In this document: piece by piece, positions 1 to 12,100 of the stretch
Layout of the letters: each line of letters opens with the position of its first letter
Numbering within the stretch: the first letter of the stretch is position 1
Origin: Saccoglossus kowalevskii
Taxonomy: Eukaryota > Hemichordata > Enteropneusta > Harrimaniidae
DNA length: 22,939 nt
NCBI RefSeq assembly: GCF_000003605.2
Contig: NW_003155271.1
Location: 1 to 22,939 of the forward strand
Direction: 5' to 3'
Notes under the pieces: generated by a model
Databases searched by the model: none
Seen by the model: only the letters and a program-made list of their open reading frames with translations
Told to the model about the DNA's origin: nothing
Translations under genes and position numbers: made by a program

Positions 1-877
1 GGATCAGAAGTATGGGCAGCTTTAACTTTAAATTATTTAAATCAAAAATGTAACATTATGCAAATGATCATTCATACAAAAATTATACAATGACAAATTA
101 CAATTTGAACAACTGCACATCAAATTTTGCAAGCAAACACTTGGTGTACATAAAAGGTCCAGTAACATTGCTTCTTGAGCAGAGCTTGGAAGCTACCCAA
201 TCATCACTGATATATGTGTACAAATGCTAAAATACCAAAGGAGAATATTAAATTCAGAATGCAGCCCTTTGGTTCAATGTGCATTCAAGTCAGAAAGCAA
301 ACTAAATGGCAACACCTGGACAGCATTTGTGAACAAATTACAGGAAATAACAAATGTACATGATAATGCAGAGTTCAATAGTATACAAACAAAAATTAAA
401 TTACAGAAAACATATATTGATAACCAGTGGTTGCCAGCCCTCCAAATAACAGAAAATAATAAATTACGCATTTTACGCATTTACAAGACATTTAAATCAA
501 AATATGAATTTGAGCCATATCTAGAACTTGTAAAAAATATTAGTCATAGAACAAGTATAACCAAATTTAGAATCTCTGCTCATACACTGCCAATTGAAAG
601 GTTAAGATACAAAGGCATGCCTTCAGAGGAAAGAATTTGTAATTTGTGTGAAGACAAGGCTATTGGTGATGAAATACATGCATTATTGGTTTGTAAGAAC
701 CAAAGGTTAATAACTAGTTGTACACAATTTATTAATACTTTGTCGTTGTATAATGATAGTCTACTAACATTATCAGAACAAAACATGTTCAAACAAATGT
801 TAAGTTCAAATGATGGTTTCATTACCAACAGCCTGGGAAAATTCATCAATGATATTTTAACAGAAAACAAAAATTAA
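1..877 (+). pseudogene. LINE (non-LTR retrotransposon) ORF2 3' end, broken
   Basis: C-terminal part of a non-LTR retrotransposon polyprotein, cut by the window edge. Position 1 onward reads GSEVWAA in frame 1, the block after the reverse transcriptase domain. A frameshift then moves to frame 2 (FEQLHIKFCKQTLGVHK). A TGA at 176-178 interrupts it, and the frame stays open from 179 to the TAA at 875-877. The tail has the cysteine-rich motif ICNLCEDKAIGDEIHALLVC (C-x2-C-x9-H-x4-C), typical of the C-terminus of many LINE clades. The TGA and the frameshift mark it as inactive. Confidence 0.85.
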
Positions 878-1030
878 ACTTTTAATATTTAACATTTTTT
901 CTAACATTTATTTTATATTTTTACAGTGTTTGTTTATTTGTTATTTGTTTGTGTGTTTATAAAATAATGTATAATTGCCATAGATTATGTATTTTCCATG
1001 CATTTTTTTGTGTCAAATAAAATATACTAT
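878..1030 (+). mobile_element. Probable 3' UTR/tail of the left-edge LINE
   Basis: T-rich, low-complexity sequence directly after the LINE stop codon, ending with an AATAAA at about 1017-1022. No target-site duplication can be defined because the 5' end is outside the window. The boundary is approximate. Confidence 0.4.
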
Positions 1031-2964
1031 ATTCGTCGAAATAGAACTCTGCTCGGGAGATTAACTCACGTACACTACATGTACATTAGAGTCACATCAT
1101 ATACAAGAGAACTGGTGATGGTTGTAGAACCATAACTGCCTCAGCTCAAAGATTGTTATGTGATACAGGAGAATGTGAAGGTAAATGTATTGTAGTGTTA
1201 CCTCTGTGTAATTTACAATATAGCAGATTTACCCTTCACTGTGAAGGACAATATGGGAGTTGGCTTAAATTACTGGTAGAAGCATAGCTGGTCAAATTTT
1301 GCGAAATAGTAGTTAGAATTTCTAGATACGCAATCAACACATTGTGGGATATCAAAATATGGATGATAAACAGCAAGTGATATTTCCAGAGATGTAGTTG
1401 GAATTGAAGGAGTGGCATATTAATCCATGAAACATACTCGCACATATCCGTACATATCATCCTGTCTTATTGTGTGTGGGCAAAGCTGTCATGCACACAA
1501 TCGGAAAAATATGTTATGATTTAGAAAAACTATGAACAATTAATAAGGAAATATGTGATTTGCTGTACAGTTTCCAGAAAATTATTACTAGTCCCAGAAG
1601 TGCATACGAGTCGTCAAAACGTACATTCACATTGTGCAAATACAAACAAGGCATTAAACCTTCCTGATAGTAACAAGTAAGTGTTGTATAAACCCGAATG
1701 AAAAGTCCGGAGTCACGGCGAATACTTCTAGCGAGTCATCCCTCTAAAAACTGTCATTACTGTGCCAATGACATTGAACTTTGCTCTTTCATAAAGCAGC
1801 AGTATCCATCTTCAAATAATCAAAATAACCTTGATACCCTGGTCTATTGTTTCACAAGGACTGTCCCAAGGGATTTTCGTCTTCTCAATTTCTCAAGATA
1901 AACGTCCCAAGGATGTTTTTTTTTTACTAGAAGGACATGTCTTTTGGCAGCATTTCTTGCATTAATTTCCATTGCACAAACAAAGTAGCAAATACTGTTA
2001 CTGAAGCACAGAATTTGCATGATTTTTTCTCCCTCTCCATTCACGCAAACTGCAAATGAAGTCTTTTACCTCATCCATAGTTGTTGACACTTAACCGCCT
2101 TGATGGATGTATTGTGACATTTTGACCCCGGATTCTGACCTTGAATTCTGCATGGCTACATTTACTGCCCTTTCACACCAGTTCAATTTTCTTTCATTAT
2201 TACATCCAAATTTCATGATATTTAATATTTAAAACCAACCTTTATTTCACAGTCACTTTAGTTTTCACTTTTCTAAAATTATTTTACTGATCAAAAGACT
2301 TTTCACTCCCATCATGCAATCTCCCATAGTACTTCCGCAGACACAGTGGTGATCGCCAACATATCTACAAATAACCTCGCTCCCAGGAGCTGAGGAATTA
2401 CACATGTGCGTGATCGTGATACAAATTATTACTCCATTTATTGTAGTAAAATCTTGTTCGTATTTTTCCAGGCTTAATTTTAAAAACAAATTCACTCATA
2501 ATTATGCCGTTCTACACACGCCAGCGGAAAAATATTATTTTTTTTTTATACATATCTCAATATTTCTAAAAAACGTTGTTGTATGTTATCCCGAGCTCCA
2601 TTCCAATTACCCTCTTGTGTTTTTAGATGTAGCACTATTTTTGAGTTTCGACATCACGCTTAAATATTAGTTTTTCATTTTTTATTTAGAATTTTTGAAT
2701 ATTTCAATTTCAGACTGCAATTCAATATTTTGTTTTGACTGTTAAAACCATAATATTAAAGATAAACATTAAACTGTCACATTTCCCGTTGCATTCAATA
2801 AATATTAAACTATTACTTTTGATATTACTTGATAAAACCAAAAGATCGCTGATACAGATAACCACGGATATGTCATGATTTGTTTCTATGTGTCTATGGG
2901 TCACTGATACGACTTGATAGTTGAGTTCTAGTGAATAGCTGGTTTATATCATTCCACACATTCC
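1031..2964. other. Intergenic stretch without recognisable feature
   Basis: Only short ORFs with no family resemblance occur on either strand, and no spliceable exon set, tRNA or repeat was recognised. Some poly-T runs are present (for example near 1917 and 2538). Confidence 0.5.
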
Positions 2965-3430
2965 CATAATCTGTCATCATTTGGAGTTTGTACAAGGTAC
3001 TGGACGGAACTCTAGTCAGTGAATGGAACTAATTACGATATAAACACCGCCATCCCGACTGCTAAATCTGACAGTTGGTATGTGTAGTGGATCAAATGCT
3101 ATGACGTGTTGAGTACTTCATATGATTGCCTGTATATGAGTAGAATGTTTGGAGGCTACGCCTTAAGCTTTTAAACTCCCTTGTAATTGGCTAAGGTTTG
3201 AGAAGTGAATAAAGCGAATTTAGCGAATGTTAGTCAGTCTGAGAGAGATCTCCACGAGGCAGTGAGTCTTGAGAGTTTTGGGGGACTTTTCCCCTAGGTA
3301 TTCTGTCTTGGAAAGTTTTGACGGGTGTTGTGAGACTTAGAAGTTGACACGCATTCTAGATCTGTGTGTCTTTGTTCGGTGTAAGGTTGCGAACGTTACG
3401 ATCCCTGGTACCTGACGATAATTAACCTAT
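2965..3430 (+). repeat. LTR-like dispersed repeat, copy A
   Basis: Aligns with copy B about 950-960 bp to the right. Shared blocks: TGGACGGAAC at 3001, CTGACAGTTGGTA at 3068, TATGACGTGTTGAGTACTT near 3100, ACGCC at 3158, TTGTAATTGG at 3181 and an AATAAA at 3208-3213. A CCAAT-like box, then AATAAA, then a G-rich segment that pairs with TTTTCCCC resembles U3-R-U5 organisation of an LTR. The end is placed at CTGGTACCTGACG, which resembles the leader seen at 14180 and 16186. Boundaries are approximate; no gag or pol was recognised beside it. Confidence 0.6.
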
Positions 3431-3914
3431 CATAGATACCTTGTGATAAGGCTCAGTCTCACATAGACTCGATTTCCAGTCCACGTCAGAGATGAGTCAC
3501 AGACAGTAATGAAGCGAAAGAAAAAAATATCCCCGTCTCACAATATTAGTTGGTGTAATCAGCTTTCTTGTGTAGCGATGTTTGAAGTACGCTCAATTCA
3601 TTCGTAACAAAACTATCTCATTGTGAAAATATACTAAATTAGCTACGCATTGAATTAGAGATATTACAGATTAGCCAAAAAACATGCTAGCTAAAAGACG
3701 TGTTTTACAGTACAGCTAATAATATGCATAGACATTTAGAAAGTCTTATGTTAATTACGCACTGATTAATGTCATACTAAATTTGAGATTGTATTGAATG
3801 CACGTACCAAATTGCCGTCCATTTGAGGGTACCGTTGCAATATACACATGTCATGAATTTGTTTTCGCGTATCTGTTAACCGACTTAATTAGCTGATTAT
3901 TAGCGAATTGCTGT
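3431..3914. other. Spacer between LTR-like copies A and B, nothing recognised
   Basis: No coding potential or tandem structure. If A and B were the two LTRs of one element, this would be a nearly completely deleted internal region. Confidence 0.4.
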
Positions 3915-4540
3915 GTTATGTCTGTCATCGTTTAGACCTATTTGAAGTTTTGGACGGAACTTGGCTCAGTGATTTGGAACTAATTACCAGATAACCGCCG
4001 CTATTCAGACTATTAATTCTGACAGTTGGTATTCGTAGTTATTAATGTAGTGAACGATTAATCAAAAGATATGACGTATTCAGTACTTAGTGTGATTGGC
4101 TGTATGATTGAAGGTTACGCCCTAGAGTCTTTTTACTGCTTTGTAATTGGTTAGAGTTTTGAAAATGAATAAAGAGAGTTTGAGTTGGTCTTGGGGAGTA
4201 GAGCAGAACAGACGCAGTCCTGGAGAGCCTGAGAGTCCAGTCCTGGAGAGACTTGGGGCGAGCCTTGACGCAGTCTTGGGCGAGTCTTGGGTCAGCCTTG
4301 CGATAGTCTTGGGGATTTTTCCCCAGGGCGCCGTGTCTTATAGAGTGCTCGATTGACCGACTAAGACGAGAGCTGAAACGTATTTCGTTGTGTGTGCCTT
4401 ATTTGACGGTAAAGTATAAGTGACTTTCCCGATCCCGCACCTCAAGGGGACGAGATATAGAGACGAGACGAGTTTCCCCCCTGGCAAGTGTGGAGACCCC
4501 AGAGAGAAGAGAATTTCCCCCGTGATACACATGTCAATTA
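3915..4540 (+). repeat. LTR-like dispersed repeat, copy B
   Basis: Direct repeat of copy A: TGGACGGAAC at 3951, CTGACAGTTGGT at 4019, GTGATTGGCT near 4092, ACGCC at 4117, TTGTAATTGG at 4141, AATAAA at 4168-4173. A local expansion of AGTCTTGGG-type words fills 4215-4315, followed by GGGGATTTTTCCCC at about 4311-4324, a self-complementary stem also present in A as GGGGACTTTTCCCC. Boundaries are approximate. Confidence 0.6.
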
Positions 4541-5251
4541 GACAGTATTAGAAATGTATTAATCATTGATTCATCTACGCCAATTGCTTTCAAATCCACA
4601 CAGTCATTCTCATGATATTGCTAGAAAAGATTTGACAAAGAGCCTGAGACACACAACAATACAACACCAACTCCTATTTGTGTACCAATTGAGTAGGCAG
4701 ACCCTGAGCAAAACGTTAATGGTCGGAAATAGTGGGACATGGATCTCATTTCCTAGAGAATAGTTTTGGTTGAAGAAGTATATATATATTTATGCTGGTC
4801 TGGCCCTACAAGTGTGCAGCGGACCCAACGATGCACTAGAAAGGTAGTTCGTACACAGTATATCGCGGCCACATTAACGTGATGCGTTGAGATACGGTCT
4901 CAACTAGAAAAAAAACTTTCTCTCCGCTTCTCACAGAATTATAGAAAATATGTTTATCACCTTCACCACGTATGCAAGTATCATTGAAAAGTTAATTGCT
5001 ATTTCCGTGAAGATTTTAATCGAAAAAAAAAATTGAAAATATAACATTCGCACAAAATCCATATTTAAAAGGTCAGTCTTATGGTTAAAAATATATTATC
5101 TTCAAAGTATCTAACTGTGATCACCGATGAGGGCGTTGTTGAAAGTTGGCTGCCAACCAGTTGAAAGTTTCTCCTGCACAGCCGCGTCGTTCTCGATTTG
5201 TTGTGACTACAAAAGTTCATTCTATACTAAATTAGTATAATTAGTATAAAC
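4541..5251. other. Intergenic stretch between LTR-like copy B and the channel gene
   Basis: Nothing recognised apart from short ORFs without resemblance to known proteins and a small palindrome GTTGGCTGCCAAC near 5144-5158. Confidence 0.45.
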
Positions 5252-5257
5252 TTTATT
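5252..5257 (-). terminator. Candidate polyadenylation signal AATAAA for the TRPA1-like gene
   Basis: Minus-strand AATAAA about 750 nt after the stop codon. It is the first canonical hexamer downstream; I saw no AATAAA or ATTAAA between it and the stop. Use is unproven. Confidence 0.35.
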
Positions 5258-6005
5258 ACGTATTATGGCCATCGGCCTTTGACAAATATTTGTTATAAAA
5301 TTGTTAATTATATTATTGGTCGCTAATAACAAACCCCTCGAAAAAAAACGTCTTTGAAATTCATAGTATGATATAAAATGACGTACACTGAAACCCAATA
5401 ATACATATTCCTCAAGCATAACAGTGTTCTCGAAGTATGAACATGAAATGAACGTCTTCTTACCCTTGTACCTTATGACTTGATGCAATATAATTTACAT
5501 TCAGAACTAATTTACAAAATAGATTATTATCACAGTTTTTACGTTGAATACAGCAAACTGTTTTCTAAATATACAGACGAGTATATACGCGTGCCTATCA
5601 ACTTGACTTATATACAGTATTGTCACTCATGTCAATTCATGGCATCTCCTGATTATAGTTTGGCGGTACAGTAGGCGTTTCCTCAACTATCGATTGGAAA
5701 TAGTTCACTCAAAATCTTGTTGAACATCCAAAGTAAGTGCCTGGTTATCGTTTAAGAAGAGCGCCATCATGCGACAGTTTCTTGGGAATGTCTTCCCTCA
5801 ATAATGAGGGCGCCACTCACGCCTACATTTCAGGCCAATATACGTAGTGATACTATTGGAACTGGCAAGTCGTTTGGACTATTTCTAACTGCTTTATACC
5901 ACTATATATGTTTTATGTTTTATGCCAGGCCCTGCAGCCCAGAAACATTCTATAATAACAGTAATGTGTAATTCACCATACACATGATTCAGAATGACAT
6001 TGCTG
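5252..6005 (-). other. Putative 3' UTR of the TRPA1-like gene
   Basis: Sequence directly downstream of the stop codon on the minus strand, ending at the first canonical AATAAA (plus-strand TTTATT at 5252-5257). No coding or repeat signal of its own is recognisable, except a TGAGGGCGCC motif at 5805-5814. The extent is inferred only from the polyadenylation hexamer. Confidence 0.35.
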
Positions 6006-6168
6006 TTACTTTGTGATGAAGCCCGGTTCTTCCAGTTCAGAATACATGCCATCCAGCCACCTTTGTGTCGTCATGTACTCGTCTTCTTCAGCGTTAACGT
6101 CCATTTTGTTACCAATCAACTTCATAAGATCTGACTGCTGTTCCAGAAGTACGTTCATTGATCTTTGG
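6006..6168 (-). CDS. TRPA1-like: TRPA1-like terminal coding exon with stop codon
   Basis: Completes Arg947, then 53 residues and TAA at 6006-6008. VLLEQQSDLMKLIGNKM is the second half of the coiled coil and matches the family's LLExQxxLxKLIxxKM pattern. An acidic tail (NAEEDEYMTT) and the ending PGFITK follow. The acceptor ACCTTCTTAG was preferred over reading further upstream because it gives the required phase. Confidence 0.93.
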
Positions 6169-9100
6169 CTAAGAAGGTAATCATAAATGACATGCATTAA
6201 ACAAATGTTTACCTGCAAGAATATCGTTTGGTTCTTGCTACCAGAGACTCGTCCTGAATCGTCAGATATAAGTGGTTGCCAGGCAACATATTTTTGTAAA
6301 TGCACGTACTCTTCATGTCATGGATTAGAAATTGGGAATAGAGGAGGTATTTAAAATATGATTATCCAACCGCATTTTTGTTTTCAAGTTTAGAACCTCC
6401 ATTTGGAGGGATCTTCATACCCAAAAATCAGAAAACAGCAGTTGGGCTATAAACAAATTTGTTATTTTTGTAATATGCTCATTATTTTATACAATTAAAG
6501 TTCAATTGACAAGTAAATATTTTGAGAATCAATCCGATGTCTGGATACTCGCGTGAGACTGTGAGACTGTAACCAATACATAAACATTGCTACCATAGAG
6601 ATAATATGAGTTTAAAATGAGATTTGAGGATGAATGTGTTATATTGGAATTGGATATTAAATATCCTATCTTGTTTTACCGTGAGCACAGCGAATCGATC
6701 TGATGTTGCATTCTGTCCAACTTCTCGTTAGTTCTGTCTCTGTTCTTCTCAGTCTCAATGGCTTCTTCGTTTTTTTGATGCCTCACCAGTATTTTACTGA
6801 TCTGTAGGTACAGAAGTCAATGTCAGAGCATAGATCGCTATAGTTACAACTACATTACGCATGCACATGATAGTCACGTTAATATACTTTCAAAGTTGTA
6901 GGACACGCTACAGAAAGTCGTTTAGACTTCGTAACACGTATACTTTAACCACGTACCTTCATCCACCATGCGTCCTGGTTTTTATTCGGTTCGTCTGTTT
7001 CCGTGCGGACGTACAGGCATTTCTGGATTACTTTTGGTACATTTGTCTCAATTCTCTCAATAAAATCAACCTATATCAATATAAATCAACTTATTATCCC
7101 AGCAGTGTATCTCAAGCCAAAAGACTCAAAATAAATCAGAAAAGTCAAGCGATATACCAATATAATTGTTCAGTGCATACCAACCAGAATGATACCGATG
7201 TGGTTTATCATAAAGCGGACATGAACTTATTGACATTTTCACTCACATCCATTTCTATTTTCTCCAAGTAAGCGTTCTTTTGAACTTTATCAATATCTCC
7301 AACAGCAATACCAACCTAAATTTAAATAACACAAAACATAAGTATAGCTGATACAGTAATCACAATAGTCTGACGATGAATTATGGATGAGGCGATTTTC
7401 AACAATTCAATGTTTGGTACACATGTGAACTGATAGTTTTGGTACATACAATAACGTTCACTGTGAAAGAAATGCGTATGAGGTTTTTTAAAAATCTGCT
7501 ATGTTTGCTGTGAAAGAAAAATGTTTAGTTAACGATACATTATATTGTATTGTATTGACTTGAAGGACAAACTTTGTAATTATATGTATTCTAAATACAC
7601 TTTTCCTATAAGTTCAGTCCATTGCAAGACGTCATAATGACGAAAATAAGTAAAAACTATGAAGCTCAAAAGAATGATTATGTTTAGTTCTGTAGTTGTT
7701 CACCATTAAAAATACAGTAAATCCCTGAAAACGATTTGTTATTGAGGTATGACTACAGATCAAAACAATATCTTTCGTCCACTCATACATGTCACATCAC
7801 TAGAGGGCGCATCCTACTGGAATATTGTATTGCACATGCTCTTTACAGTACTGGTACGTATTCTTAATTCAAACTGTAACTTGTAAGCAACTATTACATT
7901 TGTTCACGGTCGTCACGTACTTACCAGTAGATTCATAAGGACGATCGGCATCAGAAATATAAAAATGACGAACAGAACGTGAGCTGTAACGTCAAATGGG
8001 GCGAGGTCTTCTGCATAGAAAATGTCTGTATAATCTAACTCCCCTAGAGTCATCACTATCACCTTCATCACCGATGACGGCATATCTCCAAACACTTCCT
8101 GAAATATCAAAAAAAAACAAAAAAAGTCCGAATATACATACACATTATTGTAAAATGATATTGTATTTGATTCGTATTGGATATCCGTACTACTAATACA
8201 TTGTATAGAATTAGAATTTGTATTTGTCCCATTGCGACCGTTGCAAACTGTGACACTATCACATACTGTCATGTAACACTATTACATACAACACCACCGC
8301 GTGAACTATTACATCATACTCCACCACGTGAACTATTACATCATACTCCACCGCGTGAACTATTACATCATACTCCACCACGTGAACTATTACATCATAC
8401 TCAACCGCGTGAACTATTACATCATACTCCACCACGTGACATTATGACATCCACACATCCACCGTGACGTGGCACCAATGAACCCACACCTCCATGTGGC
8501 ATTATTACGCCCAAGCCATGATGTATCGCTATTACATCAAACGATACCATGTGACACTAGTATTAGTCGTAGCTGTCGTGACATTATCCGTTTGTTTTAA
8601 TACAGACAACATCGTATCATCATGACCAACTCACACTGTGAAAAGCAAGGTAATGTTCCTAGTTCACCGTGGTACGTTGATATATAAATGAACTGACTAC
8701 TCACCAGTCGCGAAAATAAAATAAAAAACGCAGTTCCAAATGCAAATGCGAATAGAATGAACACAATGATGGCCTGCAAAATAACAATACAATAATATTA
8801 GTATATAATATTATAAAATTACCGAGGAATTAAAGTGAATTATAAAGAACCCTCACCTTCATCAACGACTTGAGGACAGAGAAAAACATGACTACGTAAA
8901 TACCAAATAAATCGAATCTGTAAAATTAAACAGCACGATTGACATAAAGTATATTTTGTATGAAAGAACGTTGTCGACATCATGGCTCACCTATCTTGAC
9001 ATAATGCGACGAGAGTAAACGTTTATGATACACCTTCCCTGTATACCGCGCCCTCTAGCGACGATCTGCTTCTTAAAAAAGGTAGTTTTTTTTATCTGTG

Positions 9101-12100
9101 GTCGTATAACAATCAAAAGTGACTTTTTGCTTATAGACATTTACTGCATGGTTTCGCCTTCTGTCGACTAAACGCGTCAAATGACGTAGACACGTAAACA
9201 ATGTGTAAACAATGGCTGTTGTTCGCAAATTGCACTGAATATTCAGTCTGACACATGTACGCTATGTGGTTGTCGCGTACAGAAATTACAGGTGAGATTA
9301 GGATACACACATTATGTTATTAAATGTACACGATCACACGTGTGATGACATCATCATTAATCATGTAATTCCCTTATAATCGTTTATGAGCGTAACACTG
9401 ACCTTCGTACGTAGAGTATAAACGTAATCCACGCCAGGAATATAGCACATGCCCCTGCTCGCCAAGCCATGGCACAGGGTTTCTCAAATATAGGATGCAC
9501 AAATATGAAGGAACATGTGTACAACCCCAACTCTGTGTAGTTGACGTAATCCAGAAAATACTGCAATTTCTAGTGATACAATGAATATATCAACAAGTGA
9601 GTAAGTAAGTAAGTACGCAAATTAATAAATTAATTAATTAACTAATTAAGGAATGAAGGAATAGGCACACGAAGGAAGAAACGAACGAATGAACAATTAT
9701 TTAACGAGAATTTTCCAGAGAACTGAGTCCGCCCTCAACGTCTCTGTTGAACGCACCCTCAAAAAACCCAAAACAAATCAAAAACAAGAAACAACAACGA
9801 ATGAATAAATAAATGAGTGTCAACAAAAAATCAAATAATCTTTTGAACTCTCAGGGGTCTTTGGTTGAACACTACGATCCAGTCTTGATCACGACATCTG
9901 CATCCGGCGCGCACGATATTGAAATCGTATTGATATTCTAACTTGGTGTGTGTGTAAAATACATACAAATATTGTTACCTGGTTAAAAAACTCAAAAACC
10001 TCTTTGAACACTTGTATAACACAAAACAAGGCTATAACAATTTCTAAAACGACCATGTTATAATTCTGCTTCATGAGACTGCCGTCCTGTGAACAGAAAA
10101 ACAAAAATATCTTGAATGAATTTGGCAGACTGTACGCAAATATGGAATCTAATACGACTACCGTAATATATTTCTTGTCCAGGGAGAAGGTAAGTGAATG
10201 ACTTTGTCGCGGTGATATGAGAAAACTTTTTGGGCTACGCCGTGTTTGATATGGGTCTCATATGAAATGTGTGTAGAATACATTGTTTATACAATGGTGC
10301 TTTAAATTTGGTCATATTTTGAGACATTTATTTGCAGAAATTGGCAACGTTATTTTTTTCAGCAAATATCGACGCATATTCGTATTCTTACGCTGCTCAG
10401 CAAATGTCACAAATCTCCACATAAATGGATGTAGAATGTTTGGTTACGTCACCCATATGGCATTGGGGGTCTTGTGTGTACTTGTAACAAAAGGCGGGCA
10501 TGCCGTCTTTGAATCTGCACCAAACGAAATAAACTTACTTTTCTGTAATAATTAACAGAGTGTAACCACATGAACAGGTTTTAGTAATATCCAATTTCCA
10601 GGGGCAGCAACAAAGGCTGAAGGGAAACCCGGATGACACAAATATCGAATGTATGTGTTGTAAGACGAATTGAAGAACGCTCTCTATTGATTTTCAAGTA
10701 TTATTTTCAAAACACGAGAAATGACATAATAACAAACTTACGGCGTTGTAGAAATCACTAGTATTTGGGCAGCCATCTGCATTGAGGTCCGGCGTAGCGA
10801 TGAGCGGATTGTAGGCCGCATATAGTGTCAACGACACAAGAAATATGGTATAGGTGATGAAGTCAAGGGCAAAGAAATATCGAACGAATCTTCTCCTGTA
10901 ATAAATAGTTTATAACAGTTGAGGGCGCCATTCAGTAAATGGTTGTAAAGCCCATGGAATACAAAAGCACACTATAATTATATAATAATTGTTACGTTGA
11001 TTCTAAGTGACAACAAACAGCCTGGAGAGGGTAAATTAAACGGACGAAAACTAACTACTAGTAACAATAGATTTGACCATTTTCCAAAACAGCAATTTTG
11101 AATCTCCTCTTATCTTTTTAACTGGTGGGGGTGTGGCTGGGTATTTTGAAAATATTTATACTGAATTGAATTGTGTTTCATGAGACTGTCCAACGATAGA
11201 TAATAGATATATACGTATATAAGTTTTTAACTCAACTGCCATAGTGGCAATACATGATTATTAAAGAAAGTACGAGACGATGATGATATTGTTTTAAATG
11301 CGAATTGCTCTAGATTTACAGAAAACTAGTCTTACCACTTGAGTTTCAAGATTTGTTGTGAAAGTTCGTGGGACACCAATGATTCGCGTCCACACTCTAT
11401 CATTGTCTGAAATAAATACACTGAATTATTCAATCTAGTGAGCATTGTATTCAACACAAGTAGAGCAAGATAAAATAGACAAAAACTGACTAAAATGAAT
11501 GAGAAAAAAGGGGAAAATAACTTACCGACAAAGCATTCCACCTAAAATTGGTATCAACAGTTGCTGGATCAGTGTCGATATATTTATAGTCATAAGTAAC
11601 CTGTTTTTAAATTAACATGACCCTGTTTTAGTACACAAACAAAAACACAAAAACAACGACATTACTTTCAGCTATGATGTGTACGTATACATTGATAAAT
11701 TAAAAGTTTACTTTTAAGTCTGTAACTGTCTTGTCTGGATTTGAATACGTCACGCATTTATCCAATACATTCAGCGCTACATCCGGGAGTTTCTCTATCA
11801 GTGACTTGAGTGGTGTGTAGCCATTCTTTCCTCGTGCTACCAGAGTCTTCTGCCAACTATAAAAATGACGTCATAAGGTGAATAATGTAGCATGGTCTAC
11901 AGGTTATTGACACATCGTGATAATATTTCATGCCAAATGTCCAATAGTATTGACATTCACCTTTCATGTTCGACTATTACTCTCGCAGTGTCTTCTTGTA
12001 TGTTGTCAATAGCAACTTCAAGCGCATTCTGTCCATTTTCGTTTTCTAGCGTAACATCGGCGCCCTTCGATAGAAGCTGCATGGTTACGTCCGCGTACCC

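Noticed and set aside
1236-2670. Several 60-90 codon open frames
   Set aside because: Typical chance frames in AT-rich DNA: no conserved motifs, no splice-consistent neighbours.
4147-4356. 69-codon open frame on the plus strand
   Set aside because: Lies in the repetitive AGTCTTGGG part of LTR-like copy B; no domain and a non-ATG start.
6861-7271. 136-codon open frame on the plus strand
   Set aside because: It is the antisense shadow of exons 21 and 22 of the channel gene, and its composition resembles no known protein.
8278-8439. Possible CRISPR-like array
   Set aside because: Units are contiguous with no unique spacers, and the genome is a spliced eukaryotic one.
8177-8467. 96-codon open frame with a 9-residue repeat (ELLHHTPPR)
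   Set aside because: It is only the 27-bp minisatellite read in frame; 27 is a multiple of three, the region is intronic, and it overlaps exon 20 flanks antisense.
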